This document shows, piece after piece, positions 1-12,014 of a stretch of 64,000 bases of DNA. The DNA comes from Ovis canadensis (taxonomy: Eukaryota; Chordata; Mammalia; Artiodactyla; Bovidae). Made by a program: the position numbers and the translations under genes. The notes under the pieces were generated by a model. That model worked only from the letters and a program-made list of their open reading frames with translations, was not told the origin of the DNA and ran no database searches. How positions within the stretch are numbered: position 1 is the first letter of the stretch; each line of letters begins with the position of its first letter. The DNA lies in the NCBI RefSeq assembly GCF_042477335.2, contig NC_091255.1, positions 14,858,501 through 14,922,500 on the forward strand, written 5' to 3'.

Positions 1-208
1 TGACTCATTTGAAAAGACCCTGATGCTTGGAAAGGTTGAAGGTGGGAGGAGAAGGAGACGGTGGAGGATGAGATGGTTGGATGATATCACTGACTCAATG
101 GACACGGGTTTGAGCAGGCCACAGTAGTTGGTGATGGACAGGGAAGCCTGGCTTGCTGCAGTCCATGGAGTCACAAAGAGTCAGACATGACTGAGTGACC
201 GAACTGAT
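1..208 (+). mobile_element. BovB (RTE LINE) 3' end fragment
   Basis: This matches the last 200 bases of BovB: the purine-rich stretch with GGAGGAGAAGGAGACG, the block GATGAGATGGTTGGATG, and the terminal CATGACTGAGTGACCGAACTGA tail. The element enters from the left window edge, so its 5' extent is unknown. It is non-coding 3' UTR sequence. Confidence 0.9.
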
Positions 209-954
209 TTTGTGTGTATGTATCAATCCTAGTCCAGCTAGATTACAGATCCCACAAGGGACCATTTCTGGCACAATTTGCACAGACTGATAATGAGTTT
301 GTATATAGGTGGTTGGTAATTCAAGAAATCATCATTACTTAATCTCTTCGATTTTATGTGGTTTTCTGTCATCCTGCCAACACCTGTGCAGTATAGGAGC
401 CATCATCCCCATCAGACAGGGAAGGCATCTGAGACAGAGGGACGTTCACAACTCTGCTCAGGTTCTTGTCAGGGTCTCACTGCTAGTTGTGGCAGAGGCA
501 GTTGTGGATCCAGGTACAGCTGTGTCCAGAGAAGGTGATCTGGACCAGAGCAAACCCACCTCTCTGACCTCACAGGAACACTGCAGGGAGGTGTTCTCAG
601 GAGTGGACACTTGGCACTCCTTGATGGTTTGTTCCATTGGCTTCCCAGTGCCACACAATCCCATAATGAGTTTCTCAGTCTTTGTATATACGTATAGGTC
701 ACATACATATACACAATGGACTATCTGCAGAGAGTCTAGGGGAGGAGAAGACCGGTGTGGGTGCTGCAGGGATTTCGAGCTGACCCTGGCTGTGGTTTTG
801 GCTATTGTAATGTAATTGTGTTACACTTAAAGTGAAGTTTTTGGATTGTTTTAGGCATTGATTCTTTCCCCTATGAAACCTAAAACTCTGCGGTGGGACA
901 GTCTAATGAACACATTAAAGAGCTGAGCCCTCTGCAGCTATGAAAGGGAGTCTC
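209..954. other. No gene recognised; possible MIR remnant
   Basis: No exon or convincing repeat boundary is visible. A stretch near 390-500 (ATCATCCCCAT, then ACAGGGAAGGCATCTGAGACAGAG) resembles a degraded antisense MIR, but the match is weak. Open frames on both strands here overlap each other and show no conserved domain. Confidence 0.35.
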
Positions 955-1170
955 ACCAGATTGTGGAGCCTCATCTGGTTCAGACTCAGGTTCCGTCACT
1001 TCAGCTGGGCAGTGGGATCTTCTGCAACTTTCTTTACTTTTCTGAGCCTCAGTTTTGTCATCCATAAAATGAGAATACTTATGGCAAATTCACAGGGAAA
1101 GTTTCAGCATCAAATTTGATGCTGCATGATATGTGTACATAGTAAGGGCTCAGTAAGATGTGATTCCTGC
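955..1170 (+). repeat. MIR SINE
   Basis: The order of diagnostic blocks is that of a sense MIR: a GGAGCC..GGTTCAGACTC..TTCCGTCACTT region, then TGAGCCTCAGTTTTGTCATCC with ATAAAATGAGAATA, and a 3' end with ATAGTAAGGGCTCAGTAAG. Divergence is high, as expected for this ancient mammalian tRNA-derived family. Confidence 0.75.
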
Positions 1171-1250
1171 TGTTTCTTAAAGTCAAATCGTCTTCTCAGT
1201 ATTAGTGCCATAGACACAGTTGTTGTTCTGTGAGTGTTTATGGAGATGAA

Positions 1251-1461
1251 TGTGAAAGTGTGAGTTACTCACTCATGTCCAACTCTGTGCAACCCCATGG
1301 ACTGTAGCCTGCCAGGCTCCTTTGTCCAGGAAATTCTCCAGGCAAGCATACTGGAGTGGGTGGCCATTTCCTTCTCCAGGGATCTTCCTGGCCAGGGATT
1401 GAACCTGGGTCTTCTGCATTGGATGCAGAGTCTGTACCCTCGGAACCACCAGTGAAGACCT
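1251..1461 (-). mobile_element. Bov-tA SINE
   Basis: Antisense Bov-tA: the BovB-like tail (ACTCATGTCCAACTCTGTGC) comes first and the tRNA-derived head last (CCAGTGAAGACC). An imperfect repeat of TTATGGAGATGA occurs just before it and TTATGAGATGAG just after, consistent with a target-site duplication. Confidence 0.85.
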
Positions 1462-2654
1462 TATGAGATGAGATGGCTTTATTATCCTTGGTGAATCAGA
1501 ACCAGTGAGGTATCAGTCCACCAAATATTTGGGTATTCATGTGTCTTCCTGCGACCACCAGGTGTAAGCAACTGTGTCTGACCATCCTCTGTGCATAGAT
1601 GTCAGTGATTTGGGGGAGAACAGAGAGTAATGGCCTCATTTTTATTGAGTGTAATTCTGCTCCAGTCTCTCTCCAGAGCCTCCACCAAGTTGAGTAACTT
1701 ACCTAGGATCGCACAGCTTATAAGTGAACAATCCTCTGAGACCTCATTGCCTTCTTGGAGAAAGGAGTAGTTTTCCTACATAATTAAGTCAACAAGGAAC
1801 CATTCACAAGTGGGTAATGCATGTTCTCAAATGAGAACACCAGGTGGGAGGAGCCATGGTTTTGCAGGGCAGGTGGGTAGACAGGGTATGAAGTGAAGTA
1901 ACAATTGAAGGGAGCAAATACCAAGTGGAGGAACAGAATCATGTCCCTTTGCTTCTGGCTTGTGGGCTTTCCTTCTGCCCATCTGACATGCTGGCCTTGA
2001 TATTATGCTTTGACTGGTGGTGTAGTGTGTCTATGTGCGGCAGCAGCAATAGCTGGACATTGATGAGCAGAAAATCCATGTGTTCCTGGCCCAGAGTACC
2101 TCTGAGCCACAGTTTCCAGAGAAGTCAGGTGTGATCAGGTGAGGCAGTTCTAGCAGAGGCTGGAGATCCAGAGCAATGGCAAGAGGGGGAGCAAAGGTAA
2201 AAAGAGGGCACATGTTGGGGTACCTGCCAAGGCCACCCGTGTGAAGGCCACATTGACTGCCGGCATGTAGAGTGCAAGATGCTTATTCCCTGAGGTTAGA
2301 GACTGGACATGGTGTAAAGAAACAAGGGAGACTCAATTTATCTCCAGAAGCTTGGGTAAAATGTAAGTGGATGTTTAAATCTGATCAGATCACTCTTTAC
2401 CCTTGCATTGTCCAGGTGAAATCAGAACATCCAAGTGAATCAGAAGGCTTAGAAACTCACTTCAGGCTCATCTTATACTGCACACACCAGCCTCCTGCAC
2501 GTGGGCAGGAGAGCTAGTAGGACCATCTCTGAGGAGACACCTCTTCTCAGCAAAAACTCAGGGACTGAGGACCTGCTTTCCTTGAGTTCCAGCCTCAGGA
2601 GAGAGTCTGAGAGGGCCACTTGTGGCCACTTACTGGACTGAATGGATGTGGCTA
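1462..2654. other. No gene recognised; possible MIR-like trace
   Basis: About 1.2 kb without a recognisable gene. Near 1690-1725 the string GAGTAACTTACCTAGGATCGCACAGCTTATAAG (19 of its bases are typical) resembles the antisense core of MIR or a related old repeat. The rest is unassigned. The short open frames show no known domain. Confidence 0.4.
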
Positions 2655-2789
2655 TGGGGCTACAGCAAAATCTGAACAATAGTTCTGACGTGTAAATCTG
2701 CCACCTTGAACATGTCACCTCACTCTTCTGAGTCTCCAACTTATCGTATATCAACTGGGGTCTATTTTATCAACTTCTTAGAACTGAGA
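2655..2789 (+). repeat. Possible MIR fragment
   Basis: The segment CTGCCACCTTGAACATGTCACCTCACTCTTCTGAGTCTCC follows the order of the MIR core, but similarity is low and the ends are unclear. A profile search is needed to confirm the family. Confidence 0.4.
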
Positions 2790-3089
2790 TAATTAATGAG
2801 CTGCTGCTGCTGCTGCTAAGTCACTCCAGTCGTGTCTGACTCTGTGCGACCCCATAGATGGCAGCCCACCAGGCTCCCCCGTCCCTGGGATTCTCCAGGC
2901 AAGAACCCTGGAGTGGGTTGCCATTTCCTTCTCCAGTTCATGAAAGTGAAAAGTAAAAGTGAAGTCGCTCAGTCATGTCCGACTCTTCTTGACCCTGTGG
3001 ACTACAGTCCACTAGGCTCCTCCATCCATGGGATTTTCCAGGCAAGAGTAATGGATTGGGGTGCCATTGCCTTCTCCGTAATTAATGAG
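2790..3089 (-). mobile_element. Bov-A2 SINE with 11-bp target duplication
   Basis: A dimeric Bov-A unit in antisense: two copies of the BovB-derived module, at about 2815-2937 and 2960-3077, joined by GTGAAAAGTAAAAGTGAAG. A (CTG)n run at 2801-2818 marks the simple-repeat tail of this family. The element (2801-3078) lies between perfect copies of TAATTAATGAG at 2790-2800 and 3079-3089. Confidence 0.92.
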
Positions 3090-3133
3090 AGAAATAATTA
3101 AATGAGTGATATATCGAAGTGTCAAGTACTTGC

Positions 3134-4241
3134 CAGTCAGTCAGTTCAGTCACTCGGTCGTGTCTGACTCTTTGCAACCCCATGAACTGAAGAATGCCAG
3201 GCCTCCCTGTCCATCACCAACTCCCAGAGTTTACTCATGTCCATTAAGTCGGTGATGGCATCCAACTATCTCATCCTCTGTCATCCCCTTCTCCCCCTGA
3301 CTTCAATCTTTCCCATCATCAGGGTCTTTACAAATAAGTCAGCTCTTCACATCAGGTGGCTAAAGTACTGGAGTTTCAGCTTCAACATCAGTACTTCCAA
3401 TTTCTTTCAGGATGGACTGGTTGGATCTCCTTGCAGTCCAAGGGACTCTCAAGAGTCTTCTCCAACACCACAGTTCAAAAGCATCAATTCTTCGGTGCTC
3501 AGCTTTCTTCACAGTCCAACTCTCGCATCCATACATGACCACAGGAAAAACCATAGCCTAGACTAGACAGACCTTTGTTGGCAAAGTAATGTCTCTGCTT
3601 TTTAATATGCTATCTATGTTGGTCATAATTTTTCTTCCAAGGAGTAAGTGTCTTTTAATTTCATGGCTGCAGTCATCATCTGCAGGGATTTTAGAGCTCC
3701 CTAAAATAAAGTCAGCCACTGTTTCACTGTTTCCCCACCTATTTGCCATGAACTGATAGGACTGGATGCCATGATTTTGGTTTTCTGAATGTTGAGCTTT
3801 AAGCCAACTTTTTCACTCCCTTCTTTCACTTTCATCAAGAGTCTCTTTAGTTCTTCTTCACTTTCTGCCATAAGGGTGGTGTCATCTGCATATCTGAGGT
3901 TTTTTATATTTCTCCCAGCAATCTTGATTCCAGCTTGTGCTTCATCCAGCCCAGTGTTTCTCATGATGTACTCTGCATAGAAGTTAAATAAGCAGGGTGA
4001 CAATATACAGCCTTGATGTACTCCTTTTCCTATTTGGAACCAGTCCGTTGTTCCACGTCCAGTTCTAACTGTTGCTTCCTGACCTGCATACAGATTTCTC
4101 AAGAGGCAAGTCAGGTGGTCTGATATTCCCATCTCTCTCAGAATTTTCCACAGTTTATTGTGATCCACACAGCCAAAGGCTTTGGCATAGTCAATAAAGC
4201 AGAAATAAATGTTTTTCTGGAACTCTTTTGCTTTTTTGATG
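3134..4241 (-). mobile_element. BovB fragment carrying RT palm and 3' end
   Basis: Antisense BovB, truncated at its 5' end. It starts with the AGTCAGTTCAGTCACTCGG tail and runs back into the reverse transcriptase. A 182-codon open stretch on the minus strand (3701-4249) has the catalytic YADD box in the context LRYADDTTLMAE and the upstream FIDYAKAF motif with the first palm aspartate. Downstream codons are broken by stops and shifts. RT would prime element cDNA at the target; this copy lacks the endonuclease and cannot be autonomous. Confidence 0.93.
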
Positions 4242-5106
4242 ACAAGCATTCAATAAACAGCGGTAGAATGTGCCTTAAGGCAGAGCAGAGGAGAGAGTGC
4301 ACTTGAATCTGTGTTACCTCCCTCCTTACTTTCTGCCCAGAGAGGTGAAAGGTTTGCAGGGTTTGTCCTGTATCTTTCGAACAGTTTCCCTCCTTCTGAA
4401 TTGTCCTTTTTCCCCTCTCTAGTTTTCATGTTTTACTTCAACAACCTAAATTGTTCAGTTCCAAACTGGCTCTCAAGTGGGCTGCCAAGGGAAGACTCCA
4501 GGAGGCAGGTAGGGCTGTCAGCCTGAAAAGATACACTTCGCAGGACTTATGAAGCTATTTTATGATCAGTTTGGTTGACTGACTCTGATTAGGACTAGGT
4601 TTGCCAACATCCAGGATAGAGGCTAGAAGAAAAGACAAAACATTTTTGGCTTGAATCTGCTTTCTCCCAGAGATCCCACCAGGGTCACTCTCTGGAATCT
4701 CCAGATAACAGTCTGTTCCTTGTAGAAATTAGGGTGCCTGTGGACCCTGCATCTGCTTATGGAGGAGTTAGGCCAACCTGGCTTAGGAGACAACAGGCCG
4801 TATCCAAGCTTGGGGAAGCCTCCGGCTTTGTTCTTGTTGTTTTCTTTTTCGGTAAGGAGAAAGGAACTCAGTGGTGCCCAGATCACTAGAGACTGCCTAG
4901 GATCTGAAAGCATGGGCACCATTCAGTCTGTTTTGCATGGTCCTACTTACAGGCTGGGGACTCACCAATCCCTTGGGAGAGTGAAAAAGCACATAGACTT
5001 GAGTAAAACATCGTATTTTGAACCTCCACCCTGCTTCTGACTATGTAATCTAGGTAACCCAGCAATTTCTTCCTTCTAAGAATGGAGATGGATATTCCCA
5101 CTCTGT
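4242..5106. other. No gene recognised
   Basis: About 860 bases with no identified repeat or exon. Overlapping open frames of 71-99 codons on both strands at 4311-5040 carry no domain I recognise and are probably chance. A faint MIR-like stretch may lie at 5005-5095. Confidence 0.35.
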
Positions 5107-5740
5107 AGTTCAGTTCAGTTCAGTCACTCAATCATGTCCGACTCTTTGTGACCCCCTGAACCAAAGCACGCCAGGCCTCCCTGTCCATCACCAACTCCCA
5201 GAGTCCACCCAAATCCACATCCATTGAGTCTGTGATGCCATCCAACCATCTCATCCACTGCCATCCCCTTCTCCTCCTGTCTTCAATCTTTCCCAGCATC
5301 AAGGTCTTTTCAAATGATTCAGTTCTTCGCATCAGGTGGCTAAATTATTGGAGTTTCAGCTTCAACATCAGTCCAGGACTGATCTCCTTTAGGATGGACT
5401 GGTTGGATCTCCTTGCAGCCCAAGGGACTTTCAAGAGTCTTCTCCAACACCACAGTTCAAAAGCATCAATTCTTGGGCGCTCAGCTTTCTTCACAGTCCA
5501 ACTCTCACATCCATACATCACCAGTGGAAAAACTATAGCCTTGACTAGACAGACCTTTGTTGGCAAAGTAATATCTCTGCTTTTTAATGTGCTATCTAGG
5601 TTGGTCATAACTTTCCTTCCAAGGAGTAAGCGTCTTTTAACTTCATGGCTGCAATTACCATCTGCAGTGATCTTGGAGCCCAGAAAAATGAAGTCTGACA
5701 CTGTTTCCACTGTTTCCCCATCTATTTGCCATGAAGTGAG
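5107..5740 (-). mobile_element. BovB 3' fragment
   Basis: Antisense BovB from the GTTCAGTTCAGTTCAGT tail back through the C-terminal ORF2 region (minus-strand frame with VMYGCESWTVKKAE and FELWCWRRLLKVPW). Truncated near ATGAAGTGAG. It does not reach the YADD box. Confidence 0.92.
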
Positions 5741-6026
5741 GGGTAAATAGAACATTTGCGGGAAGTCTTGAACCATGTTCAACACTAAGTAAAGGATGAC
5801 ATATCCTGCCTTATGCTCCCGACTCTTGCCATTTTCTAACTCGGTAAAGCAAGTTCTTTCTCTCATTTCTCTGGAAGCATCCCTTAGTCCAAGCCAATCT
5901 CATTACATGCTTTCATTTTCCTTTTAAAAAATGATGTCTTAGAAATACCTTAGCATTTTATTAGACAAATCTAAAATATACAGCAAGATTTTACAACAGT
6001 GGTGCCTGCCTTACCTATGCCCTCAG
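5741..6026. other. Unassigned spacer between BovB copies
   Basis: AT-rich sequence between two antisense BovB fragments. I see no gene, tail or clear repeat. Confidence 0.4.
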
Positions 6027-6360
6027 TCCAGTTCAGTTCAGTTCAGTTCAGTTGCTCAGTTGTGTCCAACTCTTTGTGACCCCATGAGTCGCAGCACACC
6101 ATGCCTCCCGGTCCATCACCATCTCCCGGAGTTCACTCAGACTCACGTCCATGGAGTCAGTGATACCATCCAGCCATCTCATTTTCTGTCATCCCCTTCT
6201 CCTCCTGTCTCCAATCCCTCCCAGCATCAGTCTTTTCCAATGAGTCAACTCTTCGCATGAGGTGGCCAAAGTACTGGAGCTTCAGCTTCAGCATCATTCC
6301 TTCCAAAGAAATCCCAGGGTTGATCTCCTTCAGAATGGACTGGTTGGATCTCCTTGCAGC
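6027..6360 (-). mobile_element. BovB 3' fragment
   Basis: Antisense BovB 3' end with an expanded tail of four GTTCA units, truncated at CTCCTTGCAGC. It includes the TCCAAAGAAATCCCAGGG variant that marks the same subgroup as the copies at 24.9, 54.8 and 63.0 kb. Confidence 0.92.
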
Positions 6361-7281
6361 GTCTTACCTTTTGCCATCATCTGTAGCAACACTCTGTAGA
6401 AATCTGCTCATGCACCCTATTGTCATATATATTTCCCTAGCCCATCTTTCTTCACCTTCACCACATCCTGAGAATCAGGAGCAATTGGTATATGGGAATA
6501 GAAGTGACAGTGTCTTTTCATTTGCAGAATGAAATTCCCACCTACTTGAAAAATGTGGTGAATGCCTGTCTAAAGCACTGGAGGAGAATCTAAGAGAGAG
6601 ATTTGCAAGCCTCATGTCCATGGAATGACGTCCATGGACTAATGCCCTCAGAAGTGCCACAAGCACTAATGCTCAGCCTGCGTTTCTCTTTTCCATCCTC
6701 AAAAGCCTGCACACTCACCAGCACCTTGTCCTTGAGTGTGTTTGCCTGACTCTGGGCTTCCTTTCCCAGTCTTCCCATCCAGGACCCACTGCCTTCCTCC
6801 ACTGTTGAATGTGGGTAAGATTATGGAAACCATTGCCTGTTTATTTCTAAAAAGGGAAGTCCTCAGTAGGGAACATGGTCATTCCACTGAGACTCTCTAG
6901 GGTGGTCATGACTGGAGGACTAATAGCACCACCTACGAGAAGCTGATCCCAGCTAGCAGGCACCTTCCCAAATGTGAGTCATTGCCACACAGGAGGGTGA
7001 TTCCAGCTGAAGTTACACTGCCTTCATAGCTGACTCAGTGCACCAGGACTGGAAGACTCATGTCCTTTTGCCTTCTGCCTTGCTGACTTGATTTACCTGA
7101 CTTGAGATGATAATCCACTAAGTCTCTCCCCACTCCTGCTTGGGGAGGATCATTAACTGTTTTGATTTCAAACCATTTTGCAAAACAGTGCAGTCTTGAC
7201 AAAGCACATAGTTTTCTTATCATTCATGTCTGGGTTTTTCTCTTTCCCATATGCCCCTGGAGAAGTCTGTCCACACCTCAC
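6361..7281. other. No gene recognised
   Basis: About 900 bases between BovB copies. Short overlapping frames on both strands have no conserved motif. No tail, splice pair or repeat family could be assigned. Confidence 0.35.
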
Positions 7282-7684
7282 TCAGTTCAGTTCAGTCGCT
7301 CAGTTGTTTCTGACTCTTTGTGAGTCATTTGTGACTGACTCTTTGCAGCATACCAGGCCTCCCTGTCCACCACCAACTCCAGGAGTTTATTCAAACTCAC
7401 GTCCATTGAGTCGGTGATACCATCCAAACATCTCATCCTCTGTTGTCGCCTTCTCTTCCTGCCTTCAATCTTTCCCAGCATTTTTGGGTCTTCTCCAATG
7501 AGTCAGTTCTTTGCATTAGGTGGTCAAAGTATTGGAGTATCAGCTTCAGCATCAATCCTTCCAATGAATATTCAGGACTGATTTCCTTCAGGATGGACTG
7601 GTTGGATCTCTTTGCAGTCCAAGGGACTCTCAAGAGTCTTCTCTAACACCACAGTTCAAAAGCATCAGTTCTTCAGCACTCCAG
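7282..7684 (-). mobile_element. BovB 3' fragment with small internal duplication
   Basis: Antisense BovB 3' end. The tail region has a local duplication (TGACTCTTTGTGAGTCATTT followed by TGACTGACTCTTTGCAG near 7310-7350), so part of the GACTCTTTG block occurs twice. Truncated after CTTCAGCACTC. Confidence 0.9.
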
Positions 7685-9542
7685 CTCTGCATTTTCACAG
7701 AAACTGAGGCATTATGATAATGCTGGTGGTTAGCAAGAGCCAACCTGCTTTGTACACAGCATTGAGATAAATTTTCTTTTAGGCAGGAAACGAATTCCCT
7801 TGCTAGAATGTTTGGAGATGTTGAAAGGATAAAGTTCATGGTCAGGGAAATATGAATTAGTGTTGTGGTTGACTCTATACCTTTTTTTCAGTAATTCTGT
7901 TATCTGCCTCTCTCACCACCAGAATACTTCCCTTTTTCTACTTTTCTCTTGAACTTCAGAAGGGAAGCTATTCTGTGACAAAATGCACAGCCTTAAAATA
8001 ATCTCAGGGAAAAATTTTAAATACTGTGATAGTACAAACCTCGATTAATGGGCATAAAAATTCAGGACATAAAGGTGGAAACAGAGGGTTTATTCATGGT
8101 ATATCTCAGACCATGTATTTTCTCTCAGGAAAAGGAAGTGTATTGAATACCAAATAAATACAGAGTGACTTGTACCTGTCCTGTCTACACTCTCCTCCCT
8201 ACCTTGATCCTTCTGTGAGAACGCATCAAGTTAAGTCTCTTTGGTTTGCAAGTCCAAATGTGATCCAAGCACATTTTTTAAAATGTAACAGATAAAATGC
8301 TATTTTATATTTAAAAGATCATAACTGAGTTTTACTTCTGTAATAAGTATACATTTTTATTTGTTTGTTTCTCTCCTTTTAGAATCTTTGTTCAAATGAG
8401 TTCTGGCAGTCAATATGAGCTTGTTCTAAGATCTCCACATTCAAATGATTGCTTATCATTCCTGACTGCTCTTCCTCTAAACCAATGATTCCAGGAGGAA
8501 GACTGTCCACCAGCAGTCCCTTCAATGTCCACCTTGATGTCTGTGTCCCCCGTGGCTGCTTTGCCCCCAGTAGCACCTGAGGGGCCATGTTTGGTGACAG
8601 GCAGAGCTGGGGTGCAGCCTTAGACAGCAGAATCTTGAGGTCTTGTCATGGACTGGAACATGAGATGGAATCTCAGCCTCACTCACATGCAAGGCCAGGG
8701 GTACAGGGGTCCCAGGTAGGGATTTGGTACAAGGGCTCAAATCTGACATTAGGAATGAGCTCTGTTCTCAAAGGTTTCTTTGATGTTGGGCCATGTTTGG
8801 TGGCAGGATGGCTTCTAAGAGCCAAAGGCAGGCCTACATCTTCCCAGGTTCATGCTGAGTCCAAAAAAGACAACATTTCTTTCCAGTTGATCCCAAACTA
8901 TCCCATGATTCCCGCTAAACCATGTGTCAATCCCTGCCAGTCACTGTGGTCATATGGATAGAATAATGCAAACAGGTGAATACTTCACAGATGTATAATT
9001 AAAATATCACCATTTGCAATACAGCTAGAATTTTAGGTAAATTGAATCTAAATGTCTCATATAACACAGGTCAAGTTGACATTTTATGTATAGAGTCATT
9101 CAGACCCAAGCACTAGGATTACAGTGTTTGAGCAGAGAATCAATATGAAATGCTGTCATAGAAACTATATTTTTAAGCAGTGTTTGATGATCTGCTAAGA
9201 ACTCTGAGAATACTGAGAATAATGAGCTTTTAGATAAGGAAGTTGAAAAAAGTCATTGAGCCTGCTATAATTAGCAAAGTGAAGACCCATTCGCATTTGT
9301 GCTTGCTAATACAACGAAGACAGAACCATACAGTATTGATATATGAGATTACGTGGGAAACTGAGAACCTCTGAACCAAGAGTAAAGCTGGCATTAGGCA
9401 CTCAGATGGTACTTAATGAGCGACTTTAATGATCTGGAGAAGACTGACCACACACACCTCTGGGTGTTTTCCCTCTGCAAAACCTATCCAGACAGAGAGG
9501 TTTGATTTGATTATGTTAAATACTACTTGAAAGTTTACTAAA
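7685..9542. other. No gene recognised
   Basis: About 1.9 kb of low-copy sequence. The block GGGCCATGTTTGGTG occurs at about 8582 and again at about 8789, which may be a small local duplication. A 124-codon frame at 8587-8961 and antisense frames at 8379-8749 overlap and have no domain I recognise. Confidence 0.35.
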
Positions 9543-9723
9543 GCAGGAGGAGAAAGGGACGACAGAGGATGAGATGGTTAGATGGCATCACCGACTCAAT
9601 GGACATGAGTTTGAGCACCTTCCAGGAGGTGGTGAAGGACAGGGAAGCCTGGCGTGCTGCAGTCCATGGGGTCGCAAAGAGTCAGACACGACTGAGTGAC
9701 TGAACTGAACTGAACTGAACTGA
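9543..9723 (+). mobile_element. BovB 3' end fragment
   Basis: Sense BovB 3' terminus: GCAGGAGGAGAAAGGGACG, then GATGGCATCACCGACTCAATG, ending in ACTGAACTGAACTGAACTGA. It is about 180 bases and non-coding. Confidence 0.92.
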
Positions 9724-11184
9724 GTTTAATTCAAGCCAAATTCTTCCCCACGCTATCATTTTAGGGGTTACAGATTCCTCAGTTTCTGATTGGTCTTTTC
9801 TTGAGACCACCAGATCCTTTATTTGTTAAGGGGTGGTTTTGCTGGTGTGGTTACTGGTTATATTTTAATATTATGGAAATGGCTCAGTCTGGACTGAATT
9901 CAGCTGAGATTAGTCAGGATTTCAGAATTTTGATGACGAAAGTAGCACTTCGGTCAGTGTTAATTTCTTTTCCCACAGGCGAATTATTCATACTGTATAA
10001 CAGTTTAAAGTTAATGAACACCTTGGAAATGAGAAATTCCAGCAGAGAGTCACTTCCTGAAAATGTTCCTATTTCACAGTTTCCTATTTCTTGACCTGGC
10101 TCTCTGGCTGAGATTTCACACCCAGCATCCTCATATCTAGGGCCTGCCCTTCAAAACCCCTGCTTCCCTACTGGGCTGAAAGAGAGAAAGCAGGAAAGTC
10201 CATTTAATTCTCATGTTTCCAGAAGCACCACCCAGCTGGCTCAGGGAATTGACTTTAGGTGCTTTGATATGTGTGTTCACTTCACAGATATTTCTCAATG
10301 GTCTGGCATCCATCTGGCCAGGGGACAGCATGGTAGCTCCTAGGATGAGGGAGACATGTGGGGTCCACCTTCAAAGAGCTATGATCCAGTGAAGACACAG
10401 CAGGCAAGCTGTTAAAAGGTTATGAGTTGTGAGAGGGGGCAAGTAAAGGGGGCTAACCAAGTTTGAGGGGTTGGGCAGAACATGTTGGAGTTGGCTGGAT
10501 GAGTGTTGAAGAAGAAAGCTATTCCACATGGAAGGAATCATTTCCATAAAATCCCTCAAGCAGGAGAGCCCGTCATGTTGCAGGAACAACTGAAAGCCAG
10601 TAGGTCTGAGTAATGAGAGTGGAGGAAGGCATCTCACATGTGGCCGAAGAAGGAGGCGGTGAGGCTGTGGGAGATCCTTAGAGACACGGCAAGGACTTTT
10701 ACTTTATACCCAGAATGTCAGTATGTTTTGAAGGATTTGGGGCTGAGTAGTGACCTGATGAGACATACTCAATCTTAACAGCTGCTCATTCGCCCACGGT
10801 TCACCATCTCCAGCATTCCTCCAGCATGGTGTGGGGATGCTCTCCAAGACGCTCTAAGGCTGTTCTATGAATCCTTCCTTCCCACTGTGAGGCAGCACTC
10901 TGAGAAGCCCCCACTCAAATCTAGCTTCCAAAGTAGAGCATCGGACTCAGAAGTTTAACCAGAGAAGAGAGATGAGAGACTGTCCATGTGCATGACCCCT
11001 GGTGCTCCTGGGCCATGCTGTTGTCAGTACGCCTTCCAGTGTGACTGTATCACACATCCAGTAAGAGCAGAGCCACTGCAAGAGCCAGAAACGGTAGAGA
11101 AACAGGGAAGTCATATCAAATGTAAGCAGGTCTGCTTTTCCCAAAGTTTAATTTTTGAAACTCCTCCCCAACTACAAGGAAGAA
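9724..11184. other. No gene recognised; ancient repeat-like tract
   Basis: No exon is evident. The tract at about 10,380-10,780 (AAGGACTTTTACTTTATACCC, then GTGACCTGATGAGACATAC) has the feel of an old mammalian interspersed repeat seen in many genomes, but I cannot name the family. The remainder is unassigned. Confidence 0.35.
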
Positions 11185-11185
11185 A

Positions 11186-11219
<34 letters not shown>

Positions 11220-11224
11220 TGCAT
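11185..11224. repeat. (TG)n microsatellite
   Basis: A run of TG dinucleotides with one TA interruption, directly upstream of an antisense Bov SINE. Such tracts often grow at SINE tails and are likely length-polymorphic. Confidence 0.95.
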
Positions 11225-11230
11225 ATGTGC

Positions 11231-11429
11231 ACACACTCAGTCACATCTGACTGTTTGCAACCTCATGGCCTGTAGCCCGCCAGGCTCCCCTGCCCATGAA
11301 ATTTTCCAGGCAAGAATACTGGAATGGGTTGCCATTTCCTGTTCCACAGGATCTTCCCTACACAGGGATCAAACCCATGTTTCTTCCATCTTTGGTGGAT
11401 TCTTTACCGATAGCACAACCTGGGGAGCC
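11231..11429 (-). mobile_element. Bov-tA SINE
   Basis: Antisense Bov-tA with the ACACTCAGTCACATCTGACTG tail side at the left and the tRNA-derived head (TTCTTTACCGATAGCACAAC, GGGGAGCC) at the right. A short (TA)n run follows. Confidence 0.88.
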
Positions 11430-11710
11430 TATATATATATGCTTAAGAACACAAAAGCACATTATTTACTGAGGTCCTCAGAGCTTAGAACGAACAAAGT
11501 AGAAGGGCTTCAGAAAAATTATTTGTACTGCTAATGTATCTATTTTTATGTATATCTGCTTGGATACATATGATATGTGCTCCATTTCATCAGATATAAT
11601 AATGGAACACAACGAGGCAGCATGCTATGTGAGTGAGTTTGCAAGTTCTCTACCTGATGTGCCAGGTTCAGTGCTAAGCAGTGGAGTTCACAAAGGTGAA
11701 CAAATTCTGC

Positions 11711-11930
11711 CTGCTAAGTCACTCCGTTGTGTCTGACTCTTTGCGATGCTATGGACTGCAGTCTACCAGGCTTCTCTGTCGATGGGATTCTCCAGGCAAG
11801 AATACTGGAGGGGATTGCCATTTCCTTCTCCAGGGGCTCTTGCTAACCAAGGCTCTTGCTATCCAACCCACATCTCTTACGTCTCCTGCGTTGGCAGATG
11901 TGTTCTTTATTACTAATGCCACCTGGGAAT
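11711..11930 (-). mobile_element. Bov-tA SINE, diverged
   Basis: Antisense copy beginning CTGCTAAGTCACTCCGTTGT and ending near AATGCCACCTGGG. It has a small internal duplication (GGCTCTTGCTAACCAAGGCTCTTGCTATCC in two halves) in the middle of the tRNA-derived part. Confidence 0.85.
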
Positions 11931-12014
11931 TACAGAGGACGTGGAATCTGTACACAGTTTGTGATAATGAGAGACTATCAGTTATGTAAGGGAAATATGT
12001 AATATTTTAAGAGT

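Noticed and set aside
309-815. A 168-codon plus-strand frame
   Set aside because: No recognisable domain, frames of similar size overlap on both strands, and no splice or promoter evidence. Treated as chance.
2801-2818. An independent CTG trinucleotide expansion
   Set aside because: It is the simple-repeat tail of the Bov-A2 SINE, as is the (GCA)n near 46,245-46,262.
10986-11534. A 182-codon plus-strand frame
   Set aside because: It runs through the (TG)n tract and an antisense Bov-tA SINE, giving a low-complexity Cys-Val run. Not a gene.
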